This document shows, piece by piece, positions 13,649 through 25,645 of a DNA stretch of 64,000 nucleotides; the first letter of the stretch is position 1; every line of letters begins with the position of its first letter. Position numbers and translations under genes: made by a program. The notes below the pieces were generated by a model. That model saw nothing but the letters and a program-made list of their open reading frames with translations. It was not told the DNA's origin and did no database searches. Where the stretch lies: assembly GCF_002804245.1 (NCBI RefSeq), contig NZ_CP024968.1, positions 186,001 through 250,000 of the forward strand, written 5' to 3'. Origin of the DNA: Mesoplasma coleopterae. Lineage in GTDB: Bacteria > Bacillota_I > Bacilli_A > Mycoplasmatales > Mycoplasmataceae.

Positions 13649-14563
13649 TTATTTTTTTAATTCTTTTTTATTTTTTTCTGATTTTAAAACATCAATGGTT
13701 TCATTAACATTATCATCAAATATAATTGAATCAAACAGATCGTCTGCAGCAGTTGAATCAAATAGGTCATCATCTTTCTTTTTATCATCAATGGACTTAT
13801 TCATATTTTTATTATTATCGTTTTCAAGTTCTTCAAAAATAACTAATTCATCATTAACATCTTTTTTGTCTTTGGCTCCACCTTGAATTTTTTCTGCCAA
13901 TTCATTTATAACAGTTGTTCTTGCAAAAACAACAACTTCATCATTTTCCTTTAACTCAGTGTAATCATCAGGTAATAAAATTTTACCTTTACGTCTTATT
14001 TGAATTATATTAAAATCTTTTGTTGTTGAAAGACCGGTAGCTAAAATTGTTTTATTGAAGATATTATGATTGTTTACACTTAATGTTGTCGAAACAAAGT
14101 CTTCATCAATTGATTGAACATCTACATCCAAATCAATATTAAACATTGATCTAGCTGCAACTATGTTACCAGCTAATGCATCTGGAAGAATAATTTGATT
14201 TTCACTCAATCCTAATGCTGTAAGAATCCTTTTATGTTTTTCATCTCTTGCTCTGGCAATAATATTTTCACATTCTAAGTCAATTAAATTTAGAACTGTC
14301 ATTAATCCTGATTCGATGTTTGTTCCAACTCCAACAATAACAACATCATACGCTTTAATCCCATTTTTAGCTAATGCCATTTTATTAGTTGAATCTAATA
14401 CAATAACATCAACTCCATATTCGTATTCTGATAAATGCAAGTTTAATTTATCTTCATCATAATCGAAAACTGTAACTTGTTGTTTTTTGTCAACAAGTGT
14501 TTTTATTACAGATAAACTGAAATTTGAAACTCCAATAATTGCAATACTTTTTTTCTTTGCCAT
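13649..14563 (-). CDS. K+ uptake regulatory subunit, TrkA/KtrA-like RCK protein
   Basis: A 304-residue cytosolic subunit that gates the divergently encoded KtrB channel. Residues 5-120 form an RCK/Rossmann nucleotide-binding domain: 'IAIIGVSNFSLSVIKTL', acidic residues at the end of strand 2 (VFDYDEDK), and 'DVVIVGVGTNIESGLMTV'. A TrkA_C-type domain follows at about 140-220 ('GKILLPDDYTELKENDEVVVFA'). The tail after about residue 225 is unusual: very acidic and Lys-rich, with a repeated DDLFDS element, so it looks disordered. The ATG at 14563 has AGAAGG at the right distance. The GTG nine bases upstream lies against the ribosome-binding site and is less likely. Confidence 0.88.
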   Translation of the reverse strand: MAKKKSIAIIGVSNFSLSVIKTLVDKKQQVTVFDYDEDKLNLHLSEYEYGVDVIVLDSTNKMALAKNGIKAYDVVIVGVGTNIESGLMTVLNLIDLECENIIARARDEKHKRILTALGLSENQIILPDALAGNIVAARSMFNIDLDVDVQSIDEDFVSTTLSVNNHNIFNKTILATGLSTTKDFNIIQIRRKGKILLPDDYTELKENDEVVVFARTTVINELAEKIQGGAKDKKDVNDELVIFEELENDNNKNMNKSIDDKKKDDDLFDSTAADDLFDSIIFDDNVNETIDVLKSEKNKKELKK

Positions 14564-14618
14564 AATATACACCTTCTCTTGATACTTTAATAATTATACA
14601 TTTGTAATAATTAAATTG

Positions 14619-14624
14619 TATAAT
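14619..14624 (+). promoter_or_regulatory. Extended -10 element for ktrB
   Basis: TGTATAAT lies about 26 bases before the ktrB start, in the short divergent region shared with the trkA-like gene. I see no convincing -35. Confidence 0.45.
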
Positions 14625-14649
14625 AATTACTATGAATGGGGGTAATCAA

Positions 14650-16356
14650 ATGACTAGTGAAAGAAATAGGTCAGATAAACCTAATTGATTTAAAATGACA
14701 AAAGACAAACAGCAAAAAAACAAATTTGATCCCCAAAAAGCTTTTTTAAAACTTAAAACTTGATGACCATTATCCAAAGTTTCAGGAAGAATATTTTTAA
14801 TTTATTTATTTATAGTTTTATTTGGTGGATTTTTGTTATGTATTCCTGGAGTAGTTGTTAATAATGACTTAAACGGTTATGACTTTAGATGAGATTATTT
14901 AACCGGAATATTTACAGCTTCAAGTGCGTTTAGTGATACTGGGATTAACATTATTGATCCTTCACATGATTACACATTTTGAGGTCAATTAATTTTACTT
15001 ATCTTAATTGAAATGGGTGGGATTGGAGTTTTAACATTAAAAATTATTTTATTTATTGCCATCAATAAAAAAATTTCACTTAGTGATACTGTGGTTGCTC
15101 AATCAGAACGTGGAAATGATGTTAAGTCATCAACTATTGAGTTAATAAAAGATGGATTTATATTTTTAACATTTGTGCAATTAATTGCTGCAGGAGTTTT
15201 ATTTTTCTTATTTTTCTTTTCAGAACCAGCAAGTGAATCATTAAATCAGGTTATTGGTGCTAATGGTACTCATTCAAACCCAAATTTAAATGTTGTTTCA
15301 CCTTATCACAATTTTATGAAATCAATTTGATTTGCTATTTTTCACTCAACTAGTGCAATTAATAATGCTGGATATGATTTATTATCAACAAATTCACTTC
15401 AACCTTATAATATTGAAGGTCATCAAGCGTATGCTATCCAAATAGTTTTTTTATTGGAATGAGTAATTGGTGGATTAGGTTATCCAACATTCCATGATAT
15501 TAAAAGAAAATTAAAAGCTAGAAGAGTTGGACAAAAAGTTAGATTTAGTTTATTTACTAAGCTTAACTTCTGGGTTTATTCAATTTTATTTGTTGTAGGG
15601 CCTTTATTGGTTTTTGCAAGTGAATATTCAAATCAAGCGAACTCATTGATTTTTAATTACTATACATATGAAACAGATCCATTAACTCAAATGCCAATTA
15701 ATGTTATTGTAACTCAAGCTAAACCAGGATATGCTGTAGCAATGGATATTATATTTAATACTACTGCTTGTAGAAACGCTGGATTTTCAACTGTTCCTAT
15801 TAATGATTTTAATGCCTCATCAAAAACAATATTATCTTCATTAATGTTTATAGGTTCAGCGCCATCTTCAACAGCAGGAGGGATTCGAACTACAACATTT
15901 GCAATTATTATTCTTTCAACATGAGCAGTTATTAGAAATAAAAGCTACACAAGTGCATTTAAAAAAGTCATTCCTGCTGAAACCGTAAGAAGAAGTTTTT
16001 CAGTATTCTTTATTTCTGTACTTATATTAACTATTGTAATTATATTAATTTACTTTGATTCAAACGCTTATTTAACACCCGGTGTTGAAAATGGAGTAGC
16101 AGGAGAACTTGTGCAAAATCAAGGTGATGCAAGCATAATTCAAATATTAACTTTGATAACTAGTGCTTATGGAACCGTCGGAATGAATCCTTTCACTCAA
16201 CATCAAATGTATAACTTTGGTGTATTAACTAAGCTATTGATTATTTTATGTATGTTCTTAGGACAATTAGGAATTTCAAATACATTATTAGCATTTATTA
16301 AACCATCAAGAAAAACAAACTTTAAATATTTAGAAGAAGACGTAACAATAGGATAG
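14650..16356 (+). CDS. ktrB: KtrB/TrkH-type potassium transporter
   Basis: A 568-residue integral membrane protein of the Trk/Ktr/HKT superfamily, with four membrane-pore-membrane repeats. The pore signatures are visible in order: 'TASSAFSDTGINI', 'HSTSAINNAGYD', 'NTTACRNAGFST' and 'TSAYGTVGMNP', each with the selectivity Gly. It imports K+ (probably Na+-coupled) and is gated by the RCK subunit encoded divergently. The ATG at 14650 follows a GGGGGT ribosome-binding site; an in-frame ATG at 14632 would add six residues. The N-terminal 45 residues are charged and cytosolic. The folD start follows after eight bases, so the two are probably co-transcribed. Confidence 0.92.
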
Positions 16357-16364
16357 GAGATATT

Positions 16365-17219
16365 ATGATTATTTTAGATGGAAAAAAAATAGCTTTAAAA
16401 AGAAAAAAAGAATTAGCATTAAGAATTTCAAAATATCAAAATCAAGGATTAAGAAAACCTAAATTAGTTGTTATTATGGTTGGCAATGATCCTGCTAGTG
16501 AAGTTTATGTTTCTCATAAAATTAAAGTTGCTAATGAAGTAGGAATTGATTCTCAACTTTTAAGGTTTGAAAATAATATTAAAAAAGAAGATTTATATAA
16601 CAAAATCAATGAACTAAATAAAGATGCAAGTATTGATGGAATATTGCTGCAATTACCGCTACCAATTGATTTTGTTGAAGAAGATTATTTACAAGCAATA
16701 ACTCCATTAAAAGATGTTGATGGTTTTCATTATATAAATCAAGGAAAAATGTTACAAGGATATGACACTATTTATCCATGTACTCCCTTAGGAATCATTA
16801 ATTTATTGGAAGAATACAATATTAATATTAATAATAAAGATATTACTTTAATTGGAACAAGCAATATTGTAGGAAAACCTTTAGGAATGATGTTATTAAA
16901 TAAACAAGCAACTGTAACAATGTGCAACAAAAATACAAAAGATATTAAAAAACACACAATTGGTGCTGATATTATTATTAGCGCCACTGGAAAACAATTT
17001 ATTATTACTGAAGATATGATCAAAAATGATGCTGTCGTTATAGACGTAGGAATCATAAGAGATCCAATAACTAATAAGCTTGTTGGGGATGTTGATTTTG
17101 AAAAAGTTAAATTAAAAGCTAGTTACATAACTCCAGTTCCAGGTGGGGTTGGTCCAATGACGGTCATAACGTTAATGGAAAATACATTTGTTTTATATGA
17201 AAAACATATAAGTAAATAG
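16365..17219 (+). CDS. folD: Methylenetetrahydrofolate dehydrogenase/cyclohydrolase
   Basis: FolD interconverts 5,10-methylene-THF and 10-formyl-THF, supplying one-carbon units for formyl-Met-tRNA and nucleotides. The 284-residue product has the family length and signatures: 'GNDPASEVYVSHKIKVANE' with the catalytic Tyr/Lys, 'GILLQLPLP', 'PLKDVDGFH', the NAD(P)-binding 'IGTSNIVGKPLG' and the C-terminal 'TPVPGGVGPMTVITLMENT'. A good ribosome-binding site (AGGAGA) lies just after the ktrB stop. Confidence 0.97.
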   Translation: MIILDGKKIALKRKKELALRISKYQNQGLRKPKLVVIMVGNDPASEVYVSHKIKVANEVGIDSQLLRFENNIKKEDLYNKINELNKDASIDGILLQLPLPIDFVEEDYLQAITPLKDVDGFHYINQGKMLQGYDTIYPCTPLGIINLLEEYNININNKDITLIGTSNIVGKPLGMMLLNKQATVTMCNKNTKDIKKHTIGADIIISATGKQFIITEDMIKNDAVVIDVGIIRDPITNKLVGDVDFEKVKLKASYITPVPGGVGPMTVITLMENTFVLYEKHISK

Positions 17220-17221
17220 AC

Positions 17222-17250
17222 TAAACACTCAAAAAAAGAGTGTTTTTTTG
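17222..17250 (+). terminator. Terminator after folD
   Basis: AAACACTC pairs with GAGTGTTT across an A-rich loop and runs into T residues. Confidence 0.85.
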
Positions 17251-17288
17251 ACATAAAATTAAAAAAAAATAAAAATTACAAAATTTTA

Positions 17289-17317
17289 TTTACAACTTAT
17301 TTTTTATATGATAATAT
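17289..17317 (+). promoter_or_regulatory. Promoter of the first tRNA group
   Basis: TTTACA (17289-17294), a 17-base spacer and TAATAT (17312-17317). The segment TGATAATATTTTTATTGTCC recurs before tRNA-Lys, which strengthens the call. Confidence 0.7.
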
Positions 17318-17371
17318 TTTTATTGTCCCAAGGGATAACAAAATTAAATAATTAACCAATAATTTGTATTT

Positions 17372-17447
17372 GGCTTTTTAGCTCAGTTGGTAGAGCAACC
17401 GGCTGTTAACCGGTTTGTCACAGGTTCAAGTCCTGTAAAAGCCGCCA
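17372..17447 (+). tRNA. tRNA-Asn (GTT)
   Basis: A 76-base cloverleaf including an encoded CCA. The acceptor GGCTTTT pairs with AAAAGCC. The anticodon loop CTGTTAAC gives GTT, and the T-loop GGTTCAAGTCC is standard. Confidence 0.97.
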
Positions 17448-17455
17448 TTACATTT

Positions 17456-17531
17456 GGCCTGTTGGTGAAGCGGTTAACACACACGGTTTTCATCCGTGGA
17501 CACACGGGTTCGAACCCCGTACAGGCTACCA
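17456..17531 (+). tRNA. tRNA-Glu (TTC)
   Basis: A 76-base cloverleaf with encoded CCA. The anticodon loop TTTTCAT gives TTC. In this group GatCAB would also use misacylated tRNA(Gln), which is not in this cluster. Confidence 0.95.
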
Positions 17532-17540
17532 TTTATTATT

Positions 17541-17616
17541 GGAGTGCTAGCTCAGTTGGGAGAGCTCCTGCCTTACAAGCAGGCGGTCAGCGGTTCGAGC
17601 CCGTTGCACTCCACCA
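17541..17616 (+). tRNA. tRNA-Val (TAC)
   Basis: A 76-base cloverleaf with encoded CCA. GGAGTGC pairs with GCACTCC, and the anticodon loop CTTACAA gives TAC. Confidence 0.97.
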
Positions 17617-17626
17617 TTTTTTTTGT

Positions 17627-17702
<76 letters not shown>

Positions 17703-17718
17703 TTGTCAATTTTGAATT

Positions 17719-17741
17719 AGCACCATTGGTGCTTTTATTTT
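17719..17741 (+). terminator. Terminator of the first tRNA group
   Basis: AGCACC-att-GGTGCT followed by TTTATTTTA, 16 bases after tRNA-Thr. Confidence 0.85.
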
Positions 17742-17768
17742 ATTAAAATTTTATTTTTATATTTAACA

Positions 17769-17797
17769 TTGATTATTTAAAAAAATAATGATAATAT
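17769..17797 (+). promoter_or_regulatory. Promoter of the second tRNA group
   Basis: TTGATT (17769-17774), a 17-base spacer and TAATAT (17792-17797), embedded in the same TGATAATATTTTTATTGTCC block seen before tRNA-Asn. Confidence 0.7.
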
Positions 17798-17817
17798 TTT
17801 TATTGTCCAAAGTTAAT

Positions 17818-17893
<76 letters not shown>

Positions 17894-17897
17894 TCCT

Positions 17898-17981
17898 GCG
17901 GGATTGGCGGAATTGGCAGACGCACTAGACTTAGGATCTAGCGTCTTTGACGTAAGGGTTCGAGTCCCTTATCCCGCACCA
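17898..17981 (+). tRNA. tRNA-Leu (TAG)
   Basis: An 84-base class II tRNA with a long variable arm and encoded CCA. GCGGGAT pairs with ATCCCGC, and the anticodon loop CTTAGGA gives TAG. Confidence 0.97.
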
Positions 17982-17990
17982 TAAGAAAAC

Positions 17991-18022
17991 AAAACTAGTA
18001 TACAAATATTGCTAGTTTTTTT
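17991..18022 (+). terminator. Terminator after tRNA-Leu
   Basis: AAACTAG pairs with CTAGTTT, followed by a T run. It separates the tRNAs from the rRNA operon promoter. Confidence 0.8.
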
Positions 18023-18081
18023 ATTTGAAAATATAGCTAAATTAACTTTTAAAAAATATTTTAATTAATTTAAAAAAAATA

Positions 18082-18110
18082 TTGCATGCAAAATAAAATT
18101 AGTGTATATT
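18082..18110 (+). promoter_or_regulatory. rRNA operon promoter
   Basis: TTGCAT (18082-18087), a 17-base spacer and TATATT (18105-18110), about 140 bases before the 16S gene. A small hairpin (GTGCCCTTT/AAAGGCAC) follows at about 18118-18136 in the leader. Confidence 0.65.
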
Positions 18111-18148
18111 TATTATTGTGCCCTTTAAAAGGCACGGAAATGATCTTT

Positions 18149-18164
18149 GAAAACTAAATAGAAC
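18149..18164 (+). other. Left arm of 16S rRNA processing stem
   Basis: GAAAACTAAATAGAAC is exactly complementary to 19812-19827. Base pairing loops out the 16S precursor for RNase III cleavage. Confidence 0.8.
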
Positions 18165-18248
18165 AACAATTGTACAATCCTGTAACAATTTCAAATTGAG
18201 TACAGAATAATATACAAAAAATATAATAGTCAGAATCAAAACAATAAT

Positions 18249-19776
<1,528 letters not shown>

Positions 19777-19811
19777 ATGGAGATAAAAACAAAACAGATT
19801 GACTATTATAT

Positions 19812-19827
19812 GTTCTATTTAGTTTTC
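19812..19827 (+). other. Right arm of 16S rRNA processing stem
   Basis: GTTCTATTTAGTTTTC is the reverse complement of 18149-18164. No tRNA lies in the 16S-23S spacer. Confidence 0.8.
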
Positions 19828-19869
19828 AGGGATTATTTAAATATAATCTCTGAAAGAGAATTGTTCTTT

Positions 19870-19889
19870 GAAAACTGAATATTAGATGA
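19870..19889 (+). other. Left arm of 23S rRNA processing stem
   Basis: GAAAACTGAATATTAGATGA is almost perfectly complementary to 22920-22939, enclosing the 23S gene. Confidence 0.8.
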
Positions 19890-19982
19890 AAAGCATTGTA
19901 AAAGATTAAAATAAATCAACAATTTTTAACAAATAAAAATAAATTTTTACTGAATCAATTATCAATTGCTTTAAGATTTTTT

Positions 19983-22896
<2,914 letters not shown>

Positions 22897-22919
22897 AAAA
22901 GAAGCAATTGAGTATGTAA

Positions 22920-22939
22920 TCATCTAATATCCAGTTTTC
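22920..22939 (+). other. Right arm of 23S rRNA processing stem
   Basis: TCATCTAATATCCAGTTTTC pairs with 19870-19889, with one mismatch or bulge near the centre. Confidence 0.78.
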
Positions 22940-22960
22940 AGAGAACAATTTAAAAAAAGA

Positions 22961-23067
22961 TCTGGTGGTCATAGCGTAGAGGTCACACCTGTTCCCATAC
23001 CGAACACAGAAGTTAAGCTCTACAGCGTCGACGATATTGCATTGTGAGAAAATAGAACGCTGCCAGT
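22961..23067 (+). rRNA. 5S ribosomal RNA
   Basis: About 107 bases from CTGGTGGTCATAGCG to CGCTGCCAG, with the conserved CCGAACACAGAAGTTAAGC. It is the third gene of the operon. Confidence 0.96.
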
Positions 23068-23072
23068 TTGTG

Positions 23073-23099
23073 AAAGAATCCGTAAGGATTCTTTTTTTA
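23073..23099 (+). terminator. rRNA operon terminator
   Basis: AAAGAATCC-gtaa-GGATTCTTT plus a T run directly after 5S. It separates rRNA transcription from the lanthipeptide locus that begins 60 bases on. Confidence 0.9.
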
Positions 23100-23157
23100 T
23101 TTAATTATTGATTTATAAGAGTAATATCTTTCATAAATAGAAAGGAAGGCGAAATTC

Positions 23158-23262
23158 ATGACAATTAATGAAATTCTAGATTTACAAATAAATACAGAAA
23201 AAGAAACACCTGTTTTTGCGAGTGAGGCGATAATTCAAATAACAATTATTTGTAAAGCATAA
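23158..23262 (+). CDS. Putative class III lanthipeptide precursor peptide
   Basis: A 34-residue peptide starting MTINEILDLQINTEK. It is preceded by one of the strongest ribosome-binding sites in the window, AAAGGAAGG at 23141-23149. Residues 6-10 read ILDLQ, matching the (I/L)-x-x-L-Q amphipathic leader motif by which class III LanKC enzymes bind their substrates. The C-terminal part has Ser22, Thr29 and a single Cys32 near the end (TIICKA). This would allow a methyllanthionine ring Thr29-Cys32 and possibly a further Ser22 dehydration or labionin-like bridge, although the Ser-Thr spacing is longer than in labyrinthopeptins. A terminator hairpin follows at once, then the LanKC gene. The leader-core boundary is unknown, and the assignment is inferred from motif plus context. 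Confidence 0.85.
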   Translation: MTINEILDLQINTEKETPVFASEAIIQITIICKA

Positions 23263-23277
23263 AAATTTTTATTTCTT

Positions 23278-23309
23278 GACTAATGTTTTTAGGCATTAGT
23301 CTTTTTATT
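23278..23309 (+). terminator. Terminator/attenuator between precursor and synthetase genes
   Basis: GACTAATG (23278-23285) pairs perfectly with CATTAGTC (23294-23301) and is followed by TTTTTATT. It lies 15 bases after the precursor stop. Partial read-through would give much precursor and little enzyme, as is usual in RiPP clusters. Confidence 0.85.
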
Positions 23310-23327
23310 CATGAATTTAACTTAAAA

Positions 23328-25574
23328 ATGTATAGAAAAAAACGTGATTTAAATTATATTTATTATTTAAACCATAAAACTTTTAATAAAATACCGAAAT
23401 TAGGATGAAAGATACACTTATCAGCAAATTTAAAAAATTACAAAAAATTATTAAATATTACAAAAAAAATTTGTTTTAAATTTAATTTAAATTTTAAATA
23501 TCAAACAAGTTATAAAAAAATTATTGAAGATTCGCAAAAACATACAAATAAATTTTCAACAGGAAAATTTATAACTATTTATTGCTTAAATCAAAAGCAA
23601 TTTATAAATATTATAAATATTTTATATTCAAAAACAAAAGAAATAGAAGGCCCTTTCATTTTTTCTGATAGAAGATTTAAAGATTCAAAATGTATTTACT
23701 ACAGATATGGGATTTTAAAAGGTGAAAACTGTTATGTTTTCGGTGAAGAAAGATTAATAGAAATGAAAAAAAATCAATATTATTCTGAAAATCTAACAAA
23801 ACCTTTTTATTTAAACAAAAAAGATCCACTAGAAAGAGAGTACAAAAAATATAATTTTTACAAATTAAAAAAACTTAATAAGGAATATTTTATTAAAAAT
23901 ATCATTAAAGAAAATAATTCAGGTAATGTTTATATGGGTTATTTAGAAAATAAGAAAAAAATAATAATTAGAGAATTTAGACCAAATACACTTTTGGTGA
24001 AAAAAAATATAGATTCATTATATTTTGCTAAAAATCTTGAAAAAGTTCAATATAAATGTAATTTACTTAACAAAAGCATATCACCAAAATTAATTGATTC
24101 ATTTTATGAATGAGAAAATTATTATATTATAGAGGAGTTTATTGAAGGTATAAATTTAAATCAATGAGTGATGACCAATAACCCATTTATATGTAACCAA
24201 AATAACCCATCAAATAAGGAAATTAAAAATTATGTTAGTAAATCTCTTGAAATATTTCAAAAAATAGTCAATAAGATTAAAATACTAAAAGATAATAAAA
24301 TTATTCATGGAGATTTAAAATTAGATAATATAATGATAAAAAATGATGAACCAATATTAATTGATTTTGAATCATCAAATTTTTTGTATGATTTTAAGCC
24401 ATATTTGAGAAATTCAGAACATAACTATTTTTATAAAAAACAAAGCTGCGATGAAATAAGTTTGCTTTTTATTTTATTGGACTTATTTGCCCCTTTTTCT
24501 TTTTTACTTCCTATGCAAAAAGAGATAAAAATTAATGAAAGATTATCTTATGTATGTAATCTTTTTAATATTGATATTCAAATCTTTGAGAAACTTATAA
24601 ATAAATTAAATAAAAGAACATTAAAAATTACTGACTTTAATTTTTCGACTTTATTTTTATTAAAAAATAACAATAATATTCAAAAAAATAAAATAACACT
24701 AAAATATGAAACGAAAACAATGTGAACAAAAAAAACCAAGAAATTATTTTACCCTAAAAATGTATATAATATTCAATTAAATAATTATCAAACAAAATTT
24801 TGCAATTTATTTTTATTAAAAAATAATTTTTCAGAAAACACATTTAAAAGTAAATTTAATAATAAAATGCTTAAAGATTATAAAAAAGAAATAATGAAAA
24901 AAATAGATTTTCTATTATTTATTAAAGATTTTTCTTTTAAAAATGGATTATCTGGAATAGGTTTTTTTCTTTTAAAAATTTATAATAATGAAGATTTTCA
25001 ATTAAATAAAATTGTAGAAAAAATTTATTACAGCGCTATTGCTGAAATTGAAAATATTTCAAATTCTTTTAATTTAACTTTCGATTTGGGCATTTCAGGA
25101 ATTCTCTTTTTTATTTATCATTATGAAAAACAAAATAAATTAAAAAATAATTTTGATTTTTTAGAAATTATAAAAAAAATTGAAAATGAGTTAGTTAATA
25201 ATTTAAAAAATGGATGTTATGTTACCAAAAATATAGCATCTCCTTATTTTGGTAATGGCACATCAGGAATTCTCTATATTTTGTCACTTTTTAATAAAAA
25301 CAAAAAAAAGTTTTATTGTAATAAAATATTAGAAATTAATTTGCAGCTTTGCTCAAAAACAGATTTTTTATATGGATTACCAGGCATTTTATTTGTATTG
25401 TATAAATTAAGTGAAAGTCAAACATCCTTATTAAAAATAAACGAAATAAAAAAAATTTTAAATACTTTAAAAGACAAAAATGGTTTTTTTAGAGCACAAG
25501 TTGAAAATGATCATAGTAACTATTTTTTAAATACACTAATTGGTCCTTACGTTCTTGAAATTATTTTAAAATAA
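23328..25574 (+). CDS. Class III lanthipeptide synthetase (LanKC)
   Basis: A 748-residue trifunctional enzyme that would phosphorylate precursor Ser/Thr, eliminate phosphate and cyclise onto Cys. N-terminal lyase region: 'GWKIHLSA' (Lys28, His30), 'STGKFITIY' (Lys80) and 'GPFIFSDRRF' followed by YYRYG (Arg126), all hallmarks of LanKC/LanL. Kinase domain about 190-470: catalytic HGDLKLDN (Asp329, Asn334) and metal-binding DFE (Asp346). The expected 'K-E-x-R-P' ATP-Lys reads IIIREFRP, with Arg215 in place of Lys. LanC-like region from about 535: four Gly-containing helix repeats (NGLSGIGFFLL, DLGISGILFF, GNGTSGILYIL, YGLPGILFVL), but no WCYG or CHG zinc ligands, which points to class III rather than IV. 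It is somewhat short for the family. An in-frame ATG at 23283 lies inside the terminator hairpin and is unlikely. The gene is extremely AT-rich. Confidence 0.92.
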
Positions 25575-25645
25575 ATTTTTAATTGTTATTTTATATTAAA
25601 AAGAGTATGATTTCCTTAATATAGAAAAATAAAAGGGATGAATAT

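Noticed and set aside
23283-23330. Upstream in-frame ATG for the LanKC protein at 23283
   Set aside because: It lies within a terminator hairpin and lacks a ribosome-binding site; the family N-terminus is reached well from 23328.
24930-25574. Class IV (LanL) assignment for the synthetase
   Set aside because: No zinc-binding Cys/His motifs in the cyclase region; class III fits better, together with the ILDLQ leader motif.
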